Origin: Acarospora socialis
Taxonomy: Eukaryota; Ascomycota; Lecanoromycetes; Acarosporales; Acarosporaceae
Direction of reading: 5' to 3'
Length of the DNA: 64,000 nucleotides
NCBI GenBank assembly: GCA_025617375.2
Contig: JAMYGW020000002.1
Coordinates: forward strand, 1,054,001-1,118,000
Shown: positions 12,260-22,986 of the stretch, piece by piece
Position numbering within the stretch: position 1 is the first letter of the stretch
How the letters are laid out: each line of letters begins with the position of its first letter
Translations under genes and position numbers: made by a program
The notes under the pieces: generated by a model
What the model saw: only the letters and a program-made list of their open reading frames with translations
What the model was told of the DNA's origin: nothing
Database searches by the model: none

Positions 12260-12657
12260 TGTTATGATCAAGTCAGAATGAGCTTGAAGCAGATTGAAGA
12301 GTGTTATGATTAAGCTGAAATGAGCTTGAAACAAACTGATGCATACATGCAGAGAGTATACATTCAGAGAGATGTTTAGACAGCAGTCACATAATATTTC
12401 AATGTGCTCAACATGCAGATGATGAGCTGAGTGAGTTGAGAACTTGATGTGCTCAATATGCTTGACAATGAAATCAGCAAGAGCTGACAAGCAGACTTAC
12501 TATATAGTAGAATTGTTTTTCTTATGAAAATGATCATGTTCAACTTAAATAACTATTTAAGAGTTAAAAACCAGAACTGTTTCAGACCAGCTGTTATATC
12601 AATAAGCACAAACTCTTAGCTTTACATACTTGAGAAATCTCAGATTAGAACATTACA
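12260..12657 (+). repeat. 3' LTR of the gypsy element
   Basis: 398 bp copy of 6356-6753. It keeps slightly more G and C than the left copy and has a few surviving CC dinucleotides near 12,570-12,590. Confidence 0.9.
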
Positions 12658-13478
12658 TATTTCAACAAAGACTTGCTCATTCTGATGACAATCATCACTG
12701 TTTTTGTTATCAATGAATTGTCATGACTGACTGATTTCACAGCTATACAGCATATATACTGTGACTGTTCTATGTTTTTAACAATTAAGATGCTCAAAGA
12801 TAAATCAACAAATATTCACAGTATCAGAATCATTAAACTACAACTGAAACACAAAAATGACAGTGAGTTTCATCAAATCATCTTAATAGATGTCTACTTC
12901 ATGTCAAATATTGATCTCAATCTCTTCTTGATAGAAATAGTCAAATTGAAAGATATATTTGTTGAAATTCATGAAGAAATACTACAACTAAAGAATAAGA
13001 TGAAAGAAACAGTTAAATATGCATATAAATCAGACAAGCTGTACTATTTACAGATTTTGACAGATAAGTATATTTTCTTTGAGCAAGAGACATTGTCAGT
13101 CATTGATAACAACAAGATATCACAAGTCACATGATATTAACACTTTGAATATCTAGAAGATTCAAATCTTAAATGTGTATTTAAGAACTCAGACATCAAC
13201 AGCATTGATTTACACAGATTTGCAGATAAATTATCTTATTTATGCAACATCTGTTTAATGACAAATCAGAAACAACAGCTGTTCAAGCTTTTTCAATGAT
13301 GAGTTATCAAAGTGATTGAACTTGTTCATATTGACATCATTAATCTCATTACACTAAAAGCATTTGACAAATCAACATGATTTATAATTTTTATGAATGA
13401 CTATTTCTGCTAATAATACATTTACAACATAAAGATTAAAGATCAGATCAAAGATAAAATTGTATACTTTATTAATAT
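12658..13478 (+). pseudogene. Protease/integrase remnant of the outer copia element, first part
   Basis: Resumes copia sequence after the gypsy guest. The open frame 12772-13134 matches the copia segment between protease and integrase (a 'FMSNIDLNLF' block like the LYVPxLxxNL motif). It is followed by integrase zinc-finger and catalytic-core-like sequence up to about 13,440, where the antisense copia guest interrupts it. Fossil. Confidence 0.78.
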
Positions 13479-13685
13479 TGAGAGATAAAAAAATACTTGT
13501 ACTATACTGCTGACTAACTGTCTATCTAGTGAAACATACATCATTAATTTGATTATGATTGACATAAGTTGTAAAGATTGTCTATTCACATACTCTGTCA
13601 CACAGACTATATGAGTAATAAGTAATCTTTGATGTTAATTTCAACTAAGATTATGAAAGCAGTTAAAACATCATACTTCTCAATA
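13479..13685 (-). repeat. Outermost 3' LTR copy of the antisense copia element
   Basis: 207 bp beginning TGAGAGATAA on the plus strand. It aligns with 14247-14453 and 19491-19697. Confidence 0.88.
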
Positions 13686-14246
13686 TTTTTACTCAGTGAT
13701 GCTGCATCTATTGACTTTTATTAACAGTAAGTCTCAGTTGTACAACAAAGTGCTTAAAGATTCATTTAAATAAGAACTTAATTAGTTTATCAGTCATTAT
13801 GTCTTGACTAAACACAAAGTTCACATCAATTTGATTTTGCTTGTGCAGATTACAAATATGATGATAGACAATGTTAATGTGCTTTGATCACTCATGCACA
13901 TGTGCATTCTTAATTAAAGTTAAAATAATCTGATTGTCTTTCTTGAACTGAAGAAATGAGACTGCTTAATGAACTTTATTCTTCTTGATGTTTACATAAT
14001 ATAAATTATTTTCAAAATACTTACTTATATTCATGTCTTACAGCATCTGTGTAAGTCAGATCTCAGTTTTTGCATATATTGACATAATTATGTATTCAGT
14101 CTCTGTAATTGAGATGATAATAGATTTCTGCTTTTAACTTATTCATAATATTGATTTATCTTCAAGCATGTATACATGTTTCAGAATTAACTTTCAATCT
14201 TGTTTGTCTGATGCATAATTGAAGTTAAAATATTTAAGTATGATAT
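13686..14246 (-). repeat. Duplicate of the 3' internal end of the antisense copia element
   Basis: 561 bp that repeat 14454 to about 15,014 (RNase H end and 3' untranslated part), so LTR plus internal end form a 768-bp tandem unit at 13479-14246 and again from 14247. Differences between copies are transitions. Confidence 0.85.
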
Positions 14247-14453
14247 TGAGAAATAAATGAATACTCATGCTATACTGCTGACTAACTGTCTATTTAGTGA
14301 AACATACACTATTAACTTGACTGTGATCAATGTAAGTTGTAAAGATTGTCAATTCACATGCTCTGTCACACAGACTATATGAATAATAAGTAATTTCTGA
14401 CATTAGTTTCAACTAAGACTATGAAAGCAACTAGAATACTGCACTTCTCAACA
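14247..14453 (-). repeat. Middle LTR copy of the antisense copia element
   Basis: 207 bp, TGAGAAATAA...TCTCAACA. This is the LTR that directly abuts the main internal region, so it is the expected 3' LTR of the original insertion. Confidence 0.88.
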
Positions 14454-17400
14454 TTTTTACTTGATGATGTTGCATTTATTGATTTTCATTAACAGTAAGT
14501 TTCAGTTGTTCAACAAAGTGCTTAAAGATTTATTTAAATAAAAACTTAATTAATTCATCAGTCATCATGTCTTGACTGAACACAAAGTTCACATCAATTT
14601 GATTTTGCTTGTGCAGATTATGAATATGATGATAGACAATATTAATATACTTTAATTACTCATACACATGTATATTCTTAATCAAAATCAAAACAGTCTG
14701 ATTGTTTTTCTTGAGCTGAAGAAATAAGACTGCTCAATGAACTTTATTTTTCTTGATGTTCACACAGTATAAATTATCTTTAAAATACTTGTCTATATTC
14801 ATGTCTTGCAGTATCTGTGTAAGTCAGATCTTAGTTTTTGCACATATTGACATGATTATATATTCAGTCTCTGTAATTAAGATAATAATAGACTTCTGTT
14901 TTTAATTTGTTTATAACATTGATTTATTTTTAAACATATATATATATTTCAGAATTAATTTTCAATCTTGCTTGTCTAATGCATAATTGAAGTCAGAATA
15001 TTTAAGCATGACTTAACTTTCACTGAGTTCATACACAATGTTAAAATTGATGATTAATCTCATATATTGCAACAGTTTCTTAAACATATGTTCATGATGT
15101 TCTGCAGAATTACTAAGATATTAATTTAATTAATTTAGAATAAAGATGATGTTCAGTTAAGTATGAATCACTGTGTACATTAGATTTTCAATTGCATGTT
15201 AATACTGTCTTTAATCTATTCTTTGATCAGCTGAGTTGATGAAACAAAAAGTATTATATTTATTGAGTAAAATCATCATGATCTTGTGCTTATCAAACTG
15301 CATATAAAGATTTCTCAGCATCTTATTTACATAGTGAGTCTGATTTAAATGTAGAGTTCTTCTCTTGCAGTCATGTGTGACTTATATGTTAAGAATTTTC
15401 TGTGTCTCTTTTAAGTTCTTAACTTTGAACATTTTCACAAGAACTTTCTTGAATCAGAAAATGTGTATCAAACTTGTTGAAACTATAATTATATTATTCA
15501 CATAGAGAAGTAACATGATTCTTTTGATGCTGTTGATGAGAAAACATAAATTAATATTGCTTTAATGAAAATTTAATTTGTGCAGATCAGTGATACATCA
15601 TTTATATCAGTTTTGTGCAACTTACTTCAGATCATAAAAACTATGCAATATATACAGTACACAGTCAGATGCAATTTGAACTTCAGAAGAGACTGTTATG
15701 TAGATGATCTTTTTAAAAAAGAATTTTGTGAAAATATTGTTGATATTTATTTAATAATATTCAAGATTTTTAAGAACAATGATGACAAGAAAGATTCAAA
15801 GAGTGTTGAACTTAACTGTAAATGTGAAGATGTTCTCATAATTAATGTTATACATCTGTGAGAAATCTCTCATCATAATTTTTGTCTTAAACTTGTTCAG
15901 AAATTCATCAGTGTTCAGTTTAAGTTTAAATATTCATTTATTGATCACTATATTTGTGTTCTTTGATGACACAATCTTTTTTTATGTTTTATTGACTGTC
16001 AGAGTCATCAATTCTGCATGAATAACATTTTTTTACATCTTTTTTCAAACTGAGTCTCTCACTGCTTCAGCATAGATGACAGACATGAGAATGTTAAATT
16101 TAATATTTTTAGTGTTTTTTTCATTATCTGTGATGAACACTGTGAATATCAACATAATTCATAATATTTTAATCATGAACTCATCAAAGTCTTTATTATT
16201 GTTGTTCTGTTTTCTCTTCAAAATCTCAACACACAAGAATATCTTGACTTTTTCAGTTAAAATGTTCAGTGCTTTGCTGACAAAAACTTCAATATGTAAG
16301 AACTACTTAATCTCATTCTGTTTATTTGTTTGTGATTTGTTTAAATTAACTGCAGTTAATTTATTCATTATATGAATGTCTGATGAAAATGTATTGAGAT
16401 TATCTGTAATTAATTTAAACTCTTTTTTGTTATTTAAATTCATAAATCTAAATCTGTAAATTTGTTTAGAGACAGTAGACAGAGTTGTAGATACTGTGAG
16501 ATTTGTGATGACTACATTTTTTTATGATTATTCAACTGACTTTTGTTCAGACAGAATATTCAGTATTTATTTTTGCAGTTTGAAATCAACACTATTTTTC
16601 TTCTCATTCTCAACAAACTTCACAACATAACTCTTAATGATCTGCTTAAGATCTGAAATTTAAAGCAGATATTGATTTGTAATTTTATTTGCATAATTTA
16701 TGAAAATTTTCACTCATTCTTAATTCATGAACTTATTCTGTCTGTTCTTCAATAATGATTTGAGATCAACATAGAAGTAGCATTTGCAATCTTAAATACA
16801 AATATAATCAATGAATAACTACACATCAATGAAAATCTTCTTTAAAATTATTTATCTATCATTAATCAAGAGATCAGTTGCTGTTCAGTTACAAAAATAA
16901 ACATTTATTTGTGCTATTTTTGTTCAAAACTTTATTGAAAGTTCTGTCTTCTTAATTATGATGTACACTGAATTCTCAGTGATATAGATGATTTTTTCAG
17001 CAATATTATTCTGAATAAACATATAAAACACAGTGTACTGTGATGTAATGTTAAAAAATCTACATCAGTCATTCAGAATTGATTTTAACTCTATAATATT
17101 GTCACTCTGTACAGTAAGCACTCTTGTATTGATTTGAAGCTCAATTTTTAATTGTTATTTTTGCAGTTTCTATAAAACATTATTGCATTACTTCAGTGAT
17201 ATTATTTATGTCTTTTAAGAGTAGTTGTTCACAATCTTCAAAAAATACTGATGTTTGACAAATAACAGAGATAAGAAACTGCATATATCAATGAAAATTA
17301 AAACAAAAATGTTGATCTTCTGCTCACTTACAGTATGCTTTTGCTGATTGATAAATTTAATAATGACACAAACTTTACATACATTCTTCTTGTTTTCAGC

Positions 17401-19490
17401 AATGAAAATTAATTTCTCAAAAATTATAACTTTATAAAGATTGCAGAGCTTTGCAGAGTCAAGATAAACAAATTGTTAATGTCACAGCTTGTAGATCTTA
17501 ATCTTTTCACTTAAAAATAAAATATCAACAAAAAATGAAGTGTCAGCAGAACTTAATGAATCAATCTGTGTCTAAGAGTTTACATTCAGTACTGTGACTG
17601 AAAGAGTCATCTCTGAATTAAATAATATATGTATAACAGATAACAGAATGAACATGTTCAGTTTTTTCACAATGTGTTTAACTATATAGACACTGTCTTA
17701 CTCAGACACTTCTATTATGACATTATCATATTTATTTTACATATAAAGACTGTGCTGATCAAAGATTTTCTGCAATTTCATTTTACATATTTACTTTCTT
17801 AATAAAAGATTAACTTCTAGTTCAGACACATAAAGTGTTGAACTTAAATTTATTCTGAATCTGTTTTGCATCATAGTTACTTCACAGTAGTGAGAGTATA
17901 AGTATTTTTTTTCAACTTTAATTCTTTAACATCATATGCATATTAAAGAATCACTGAAGAGTTAATGTTGATTAATTATGTGTGTGAAGCATTTAGAATT
18001 TGCAACTCATTTAAAGCTGAATATTTTATTGACAACTTTCTTAAACAAAGTGACAATCTCATTGTCTTTCTCTGCATCAAACTCAGATAAAAATGAATCA
18101 TTATTGTTTTCAGTCTCAGCATCAAAAACTCTATGCTTTCTGTTTTTGTGTTTGAACTCTATTTTGTTTTTATGATGTAAATTATCTGCAAATAACTTAT
18201 TTAACTTTCTGACTAACTTAACTGCAGTTAAAATAGATAATTTTCTTAACTTAATGTTTTTGTAAGTAGCAGAAAGATATTCACAGTCTTAAATATGATG
18301 AGAATTATAACAGAGAAAATATTTAACTGATTTATGCTAAGAAGAACAGTCATTGTCAAAACTTGATAATCTTCAATAATGATATCTCACATTATACTGA
18401 TATAAGTGTGTCAAATTTTTCTCTTTGTGTTGATCTGTTCATAAGACAATCTCAATAATCTTTAATTGTAATTTTTTCTCTTAAAGCTTCTGCAGACTTC
18501 TCTTGATGTTTAAGATGTCTTGAATATTAATGATGTTATAGATCATTATGTAGTTCTCAGATAATGCTTAAAGAAATATTTAAAATTATTACTCAAACTT
18601 GAATAGATCAATCATATTAAACTGAGTTGCAGCAATCTTTTTGTTCAGCTTACTGAGATGTGTTTATACTTTATTGATAAATACATTTGTCAATATTCTG
18701 TATTCAATAAATTTCATTAAATATTGTTTTTTAATGATCTGCAGCTTCTTCTTATATTTGAACTTTAAGATATTTCAAATGTTCTTTATGTTGATTTTAT
18801 CTGCAATATACTTTTAATCATCTGTACTGATATAGATGATGAGTCAGTACAGAGTTTTTGTGTTAAACTTTTAATTTTCAAAGTCAAAATTACTGAATAA
18901 AAAGAAGAAGTCATTAACAGAAGTATTGATTACTGAGATTTCAACAATATATCATAGATCTTCATTTATTAGTCATTTTCTTATGAAAGTAAATCATTGA
19001 TTGTAGTTCTTGCAACTGAGAATTGAGATAAGTTATTGCTTCATGAAAGAGTTATTGAAATTTATAATGTAACTTTTGACAGTAGTCAGCACATAATATA
19101 AAAAATGAATAAAATGAAGTATTAAGATGTACAAAAGAAGATAATGTAAATAAAAGAAAGAAGAAGTGTGTGTACTTATTTATTTAACTATTGAGCACTG
19201 TATTAAGTTGTCAGTAAGTTTTGTTTTACTCAAACTTAAAGCTCTGTATTGAGTGTCAAGAATGTTGTTTTGTTTAATTTTTGAGTTTCATATTGACAGC
19301 TAAGAATGCTTGTTTTAATTCTGTATCAAGCTGTCAAGAATGTTGTTTTGCTCAATTTTAAAGCTTTATATCAATGATTAGTAATGCTTGTTTTGCTTAA
19401 TCTTTAAGTTCTCATATCAAGCTATCAAGACACTAAAACAGTATGCACTTTCTTTAAAAAGCTTCTTGCTAATCTGAATTTATAATTTAT

Positions 19491-19697
19491 TGAGAAATAA
19501 AAGAATACTCATACTATACTGCTGACTAACTATTTATCTAATGAAACATACACTGTCAACTTAATCATAATTGACATGAATTGTAGAAATTATCTATTCA
19601 CATACTCTGTCACACAGACTATATGAGTAATGAGTAATCTTTGATGCTAGTTTCAACTAAGACTATAAAAGCAGTTAGAACACCATACTTCTTAACA
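19491..19697 (-). repeat. 5' LTR of the antisense copia element
   Basis: 207 bp, TGAGAAATAA...TTCTTAACA on the plus strand, followed by ATTAATAT, which also precedes the leftmost LTR copy. Confidence 0.88.
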
Positions 19698-22538
19698 ATT
19701 AATATAATTTATACACAGATGCATAGAATTGTCAAATGTATATGAATTGACAATGACAAGAAGTTTGAAGATTAAGCTCTTATTGACTGACTACAAAATC
19801 ACAGTATAAGCTACAAAACTATCATTTCTTATGAACTGAAACAAAACAATATCATCAAACAAAACAACAGTTTACTGACTGAAAAGACTAGAGCTATAAT
19901 AATTGACAGTGAAGTATCACACAACTTGTGATTAAAAGCAGTTAAGACTGCTTGTTATTTACTGAATAAATTATCAATCTTAGCAATAAAGAATAACAAA
20001 GTTTCATTTTAATTACTCTACAAATCACTCAATAACAACAGTACAGTTAACTAAATCAATCTTGAACATGTATAATTCTTCAGATGCATCACATACATGT
20101 ATATTTTTAAAGAGAAACAACATTAAGATGTTAAATTTAAAACATAAAGCAACAAAAACATATTGATAAACTATGAAAAACATAATCAGTATAGAATCTG
20201 ATTGTTGAAGAAAGAAAAAAAAGTAAAGTGATTAGAATCTGAGATGTTTAATTTGATGAAGAACTCAGAATTTATGACTTGAATATAAATTTTAAATTAC
20301 TCAATGCTTTCAACTCTAAATTCTCTGTGACACAAATTAATGATTCTGACTCTAGAAAGTCAATGAATAATGTAATGAGTATAGAGTAAAAAAACATAAA
20401 CAATAGTACTCTGCACTTATTTTGTGCACATTAATCTCTTATATATTAATCACAAGCTTTTCATCTTGCACATCAGACACAAGCATTATTGATACTGACA
20501 CATTTGTTTTTTATGTTCAGCATGAAAAGTTTCTCATCTTTATACAAATCACTGTATATATCTTCAAACAAGATATCTTGATCAGAGAAGTACAACAAGA
20601 AGTTCAATAATAAGATGAAGAATGAGAAGAAGAACATAATAAAGTAATAATTATCAATTAATGTGTCAACATTACTGAGACACTCAGACAGAAAACAAAA
20701 AAAGCTCTTAAGATTTAGTTCTAAAATCATTGTTGTCTTGTTTACTGTTCATGATGTATTTTTTGATGCTGCTGTCATTAATATTATAAAAGAGTATAAA
20801 CTTGAATCTCAGTCAGACAGCAAACTCAGCATTTATTATAAGACTGTTGCAAACTTCAGTTTTAAGCACTGAAAATAGATTATAAACAACAAATTTAAGT
20901 TTTTGAAAGTTAATTTGACCTAAAATCTAATGATATTATCTCTGAATTGCTGCACTCTACATGAAAAGTGAGTTTATTGTTACAAACATGATTTTGATGA
21001 CACAATGACACAATTATATAATATAAAACATGATGAGTTGTCAAAGACTTTGAACAATGTTTCAACATCAATTACAATAAGACATTTATTATCATCATCA
21101 AGTTCATAATCTACAAAGTCATCTTTGTCATTGCTGCATACTATGATTACAAGTTGAAACAAATGAATATCAAGATGATATTCTTGCACAGTGATTTGAA
21201 AAAGATAATGTATATGATACAATTCATTAAATATGAAAAAAAAAAAAGATGTGCAGACTGAAGAAAGTCTTATATAAATTAAAACAGTCTTTTCATCTAT
21301 GATATAAAATCATGCACAAGTTTCTTACTGACAATAACTATACACATCTTTATACAGATAATAGTGTGTTTTTAATCAGCAATCTCATCATTATTATCTA
21401 TATTGACAACATTTTGATGTGTGAATCAAGTAAGAAAGTAATTTGCAATTTAAAGATTAAATTAAGCAGTCAGTTCAAAATAATGAACTGTAGAATATGT
21501 AAGTATTACTTAAATATGTAAATAATACACAATAAAACTCATTAAACTCTCACTCTGTCATAAAAAATTTATTTTAAAAAAATGTTTATCAAATTTAATC
21601 TCAGCAACACAAAATCAGTTCTGACTTCTATGAATTCTGATATATATTTGATACAAATTAAGAAATTCTTTACTTCACAGTTAATACAATGATATCAGTG
21701 TACTATAAATTTTCTCATGTACACAATGATTCAGATGTGTTCTGATATCATTTTTGTAATATTAATATTCAGTCAGTTTTCACACAATTCTGATGAGATG
21801 TATTGAAAGATCTTGAAGTGAGTATTCTGCTACATATATGATACTTTTAATGTTACTGTTAAATACAAATTGAACTTAGATTATCTTCAATTTTTAAAGT
21901 ATTCAAACTTGAATTGAAATGAAGATCTTGAAACAAGAAGATCTACAATTAACTATGTATTTCAGCTAACAAATGAGTTAGTTTTTTAATGTTCAAAACA
22001 TCAAAAAACAGTCACTCTGTTTTTTATAAAGATAGAATACATGATTGCAACAAAAACAATCAAGAAAGTTATCTGAATGTGAAAACTATTATAAGAGATG
22101 AAACTTAAAGAATTTAACACAGTATTTATTCAAATAAATAATACAGAGACTATAGTCTTGATCAAGAATTCTGAGTTTTACATTCATACAAAGTATATTG
22201 ACATATATCATCATTATATACAGAAAGTTAAATTGCAGAATCTTATTCATCTTAATTACATTCTCATCAGCAACATATTTATCAACAGACTTACTAAGTC
22301 ACTTTTTATCATCAAATTCACACACTTTATTGATCTTATTGATCTTATCTGTCACTAAAGATTCTGTGATTTATATGAAAGAATATTGAGTCATCATTTG
22401 ATGAACTTCAATAAAATGTGTTCAAATTGTGTCAGAATCAATTGAATCTTTGTGATAAACTGAGTGATTTATTGTAAAGATTCATTCTTTTTGCTCTTCT
22501 TATCTATCTCACTGTTGCTGAAACAGTCTGAGAAAATG
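19698..22538 (+). pseudogene. Integrase end, linker, reverse transcriptase and RNase H remnants of the outer copia element
   Basis: The integrase similarity that stopped at about 13,440 resumes at once after the guest (about 19,706-20,000). Reverse transcriptase is visible at about 21,250-21,520 (the block YIDNILM at the catalytic site and QFKIMNCRICKYYLNM after it). RNase H is seen at about 22,098-22,330 (the HTKYIDIYHHYI block). The linker between 20.1 and 20.9 kb is low complexity. Fossil. Confidence 0.82.
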
Positions 22539-22713
22539 TGTCAAAAATTCAGGTCTTATTCAGTAGAAATTCTCATAGAGTTTTAAGTCATGTTCTTCAG
22601 TAGTCTATTTGGGCTTAGTGGTGCACACCACATATCATGTAAATTAATTCTAGATACTCTAGATAATAATGACAACCAATACTACCCGCATGCTTTGACC
22701 TCCAAGCCTGACA
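22539..22713 (+). repeat. Right LTR of the outer copia element
   Basis: 175 bp, TGTCA...TGACA. Its outer (right) part still holds CCCGC, GGGC and CCAAGCC, while its inner part has lost such dinucleotides. This is the mirror image of the left LTR. Confidence 0.92.
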
Positions 22714-22718
22714 TATGT
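22714..22718. repeat. Target-site duplication, right copy (TATGT)
   Basis: Identical to 4974-4978; marks the right end of the outer copia insertion. Confidence 0.9.
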
Positions 22719-22986
22719 TCTGTTCTAGGATGAGCATCACCAAGGTAATGAAGCCTACAAGACAAGTTCACCATCTTAACTCCAAAATGCTTGATCCAAT
22801 GTCTTCCCTTTCCATTCCTGAGTACCCACTCCGCCATGATGAACAAAATCAACACCGTGACTCAACCATCTACTAGAGACAAGCAATGCCTGCTCGATCA
22901 TAACGAGGAGGCAAAGTACGCCAATGACCGCTGAAAAGCTGGAAGTGGGAAAGAACTAGAAGCAATCAGAGCAGGAAAAAGACAGA

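Larger units (their letters stand above)
6356..12657 (+). mobile_element. Nested Ty3/gypsy chromovirus fossil, 6.3 kb
   Basis: Bounded by 398-bp LTRs at 6356-6753 and 12260-12657. The 5-bp flanks are TGTTT on the left and TATTT on the right, which match except for one G/A transition of the kind seen throughout the block. Plus-strand parts in gypsy order: gag (about 6.95-7.5 kb), zinc knuckle (about 7.7 kb), protease-like (about 8.7-8.95 kb), reverse transcriptase (about 9.2-9.7 kb; the motif YLNDILIYS is visible), RNase H (about 10.0-10.3 kb), integrase (about 10.4-11.1 kb) and a C-terminal chromodomain (about 11.5-11.7 kb). The chromodomain marks it as a chromovirus. An antisense Cys-rich reading frame lies before the 3' LTR. 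Broken by dozens of breaks. It inserted after the outer copia element. Confidence 0.93.
13479..19697 (-). mobile_element. Nested antisense Ty1/copia fossil with three LTR copies
   Basis: Lies on the minus strand inside the integrase region of the outer element. Its 207-bp LTR occurs three times: 19491-19697 (5' LTR), 14247-14453 and 13479-13685. Reading leftwards from 19,490 there is a zinc knuckle (about 18.3 kb), an integrase region (about 17-18 kb), reverse transcriptase with a YVNNIII block at the catalytic site (about 15.3-15.6 kb), and RNase H with copia-like YINIVYHH spacing (about 14.6-14.9 kb). The flanks read ATTAATAT on both sides (13471-13478 and 19698-19705). Without the extra 768-bp 3' unit it would be about 5.45 kb. 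Thoroughly broken. Confidence 0.9.
4979..22713 (+). mobile_element. Outer Ty1/copia LTR retrotransposon fossil, 17.7 kb with two nested guests
   Basis: Bounded by 175-bp LTRs that start TGTCA and end TGACA, and by identical 5-bp target duplications. Order on the plus strand: LTR, gag remnant with zinc knuckle (5.2-6.3 kb), a nested Ty3/gypsy element, protease/integrase remnant (12.7-13.5 kb), a nested antisense copia element, the rest of integrase (19.7-20.0 kb), linker, reverse transcriptase (about 20.9-21.5 kb), RNase H (about 22.1-22.3 kb), LTR. The order integrase before reverse transcriptase is diagnostic of copia. Without guests and their duplications it would be about 5.2 kb. It is thoroughly broken, with dozens of breaks, and cannot be active. 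The LTRs differ at about 20 sites, all transitions, so LTR divergence measures targeted mutation and cannot be used as a clock. Confidence 0.93.

Noticed and set aside
12772-13134. 120-codon open frame as a host gene
   Set aside because: It reads as the copia segment before integrase and lies in order with the other parts of the outer element.
15580-18175. Plus-strand frames at 15580-15861, 16076-16375 and 17978-18175 as genes
   Set aside because: They are antisense to the minus-strand copia coding order and arise from AT-rich composition.
5154-22538. AT-rich block as a centromere, mitochondrial insert or general AT isochore
   Set aside because: It is bounded exactly by paired LTRs and a 5-bp target duplication, and its content is copia and gypsy coding remnants throughout.
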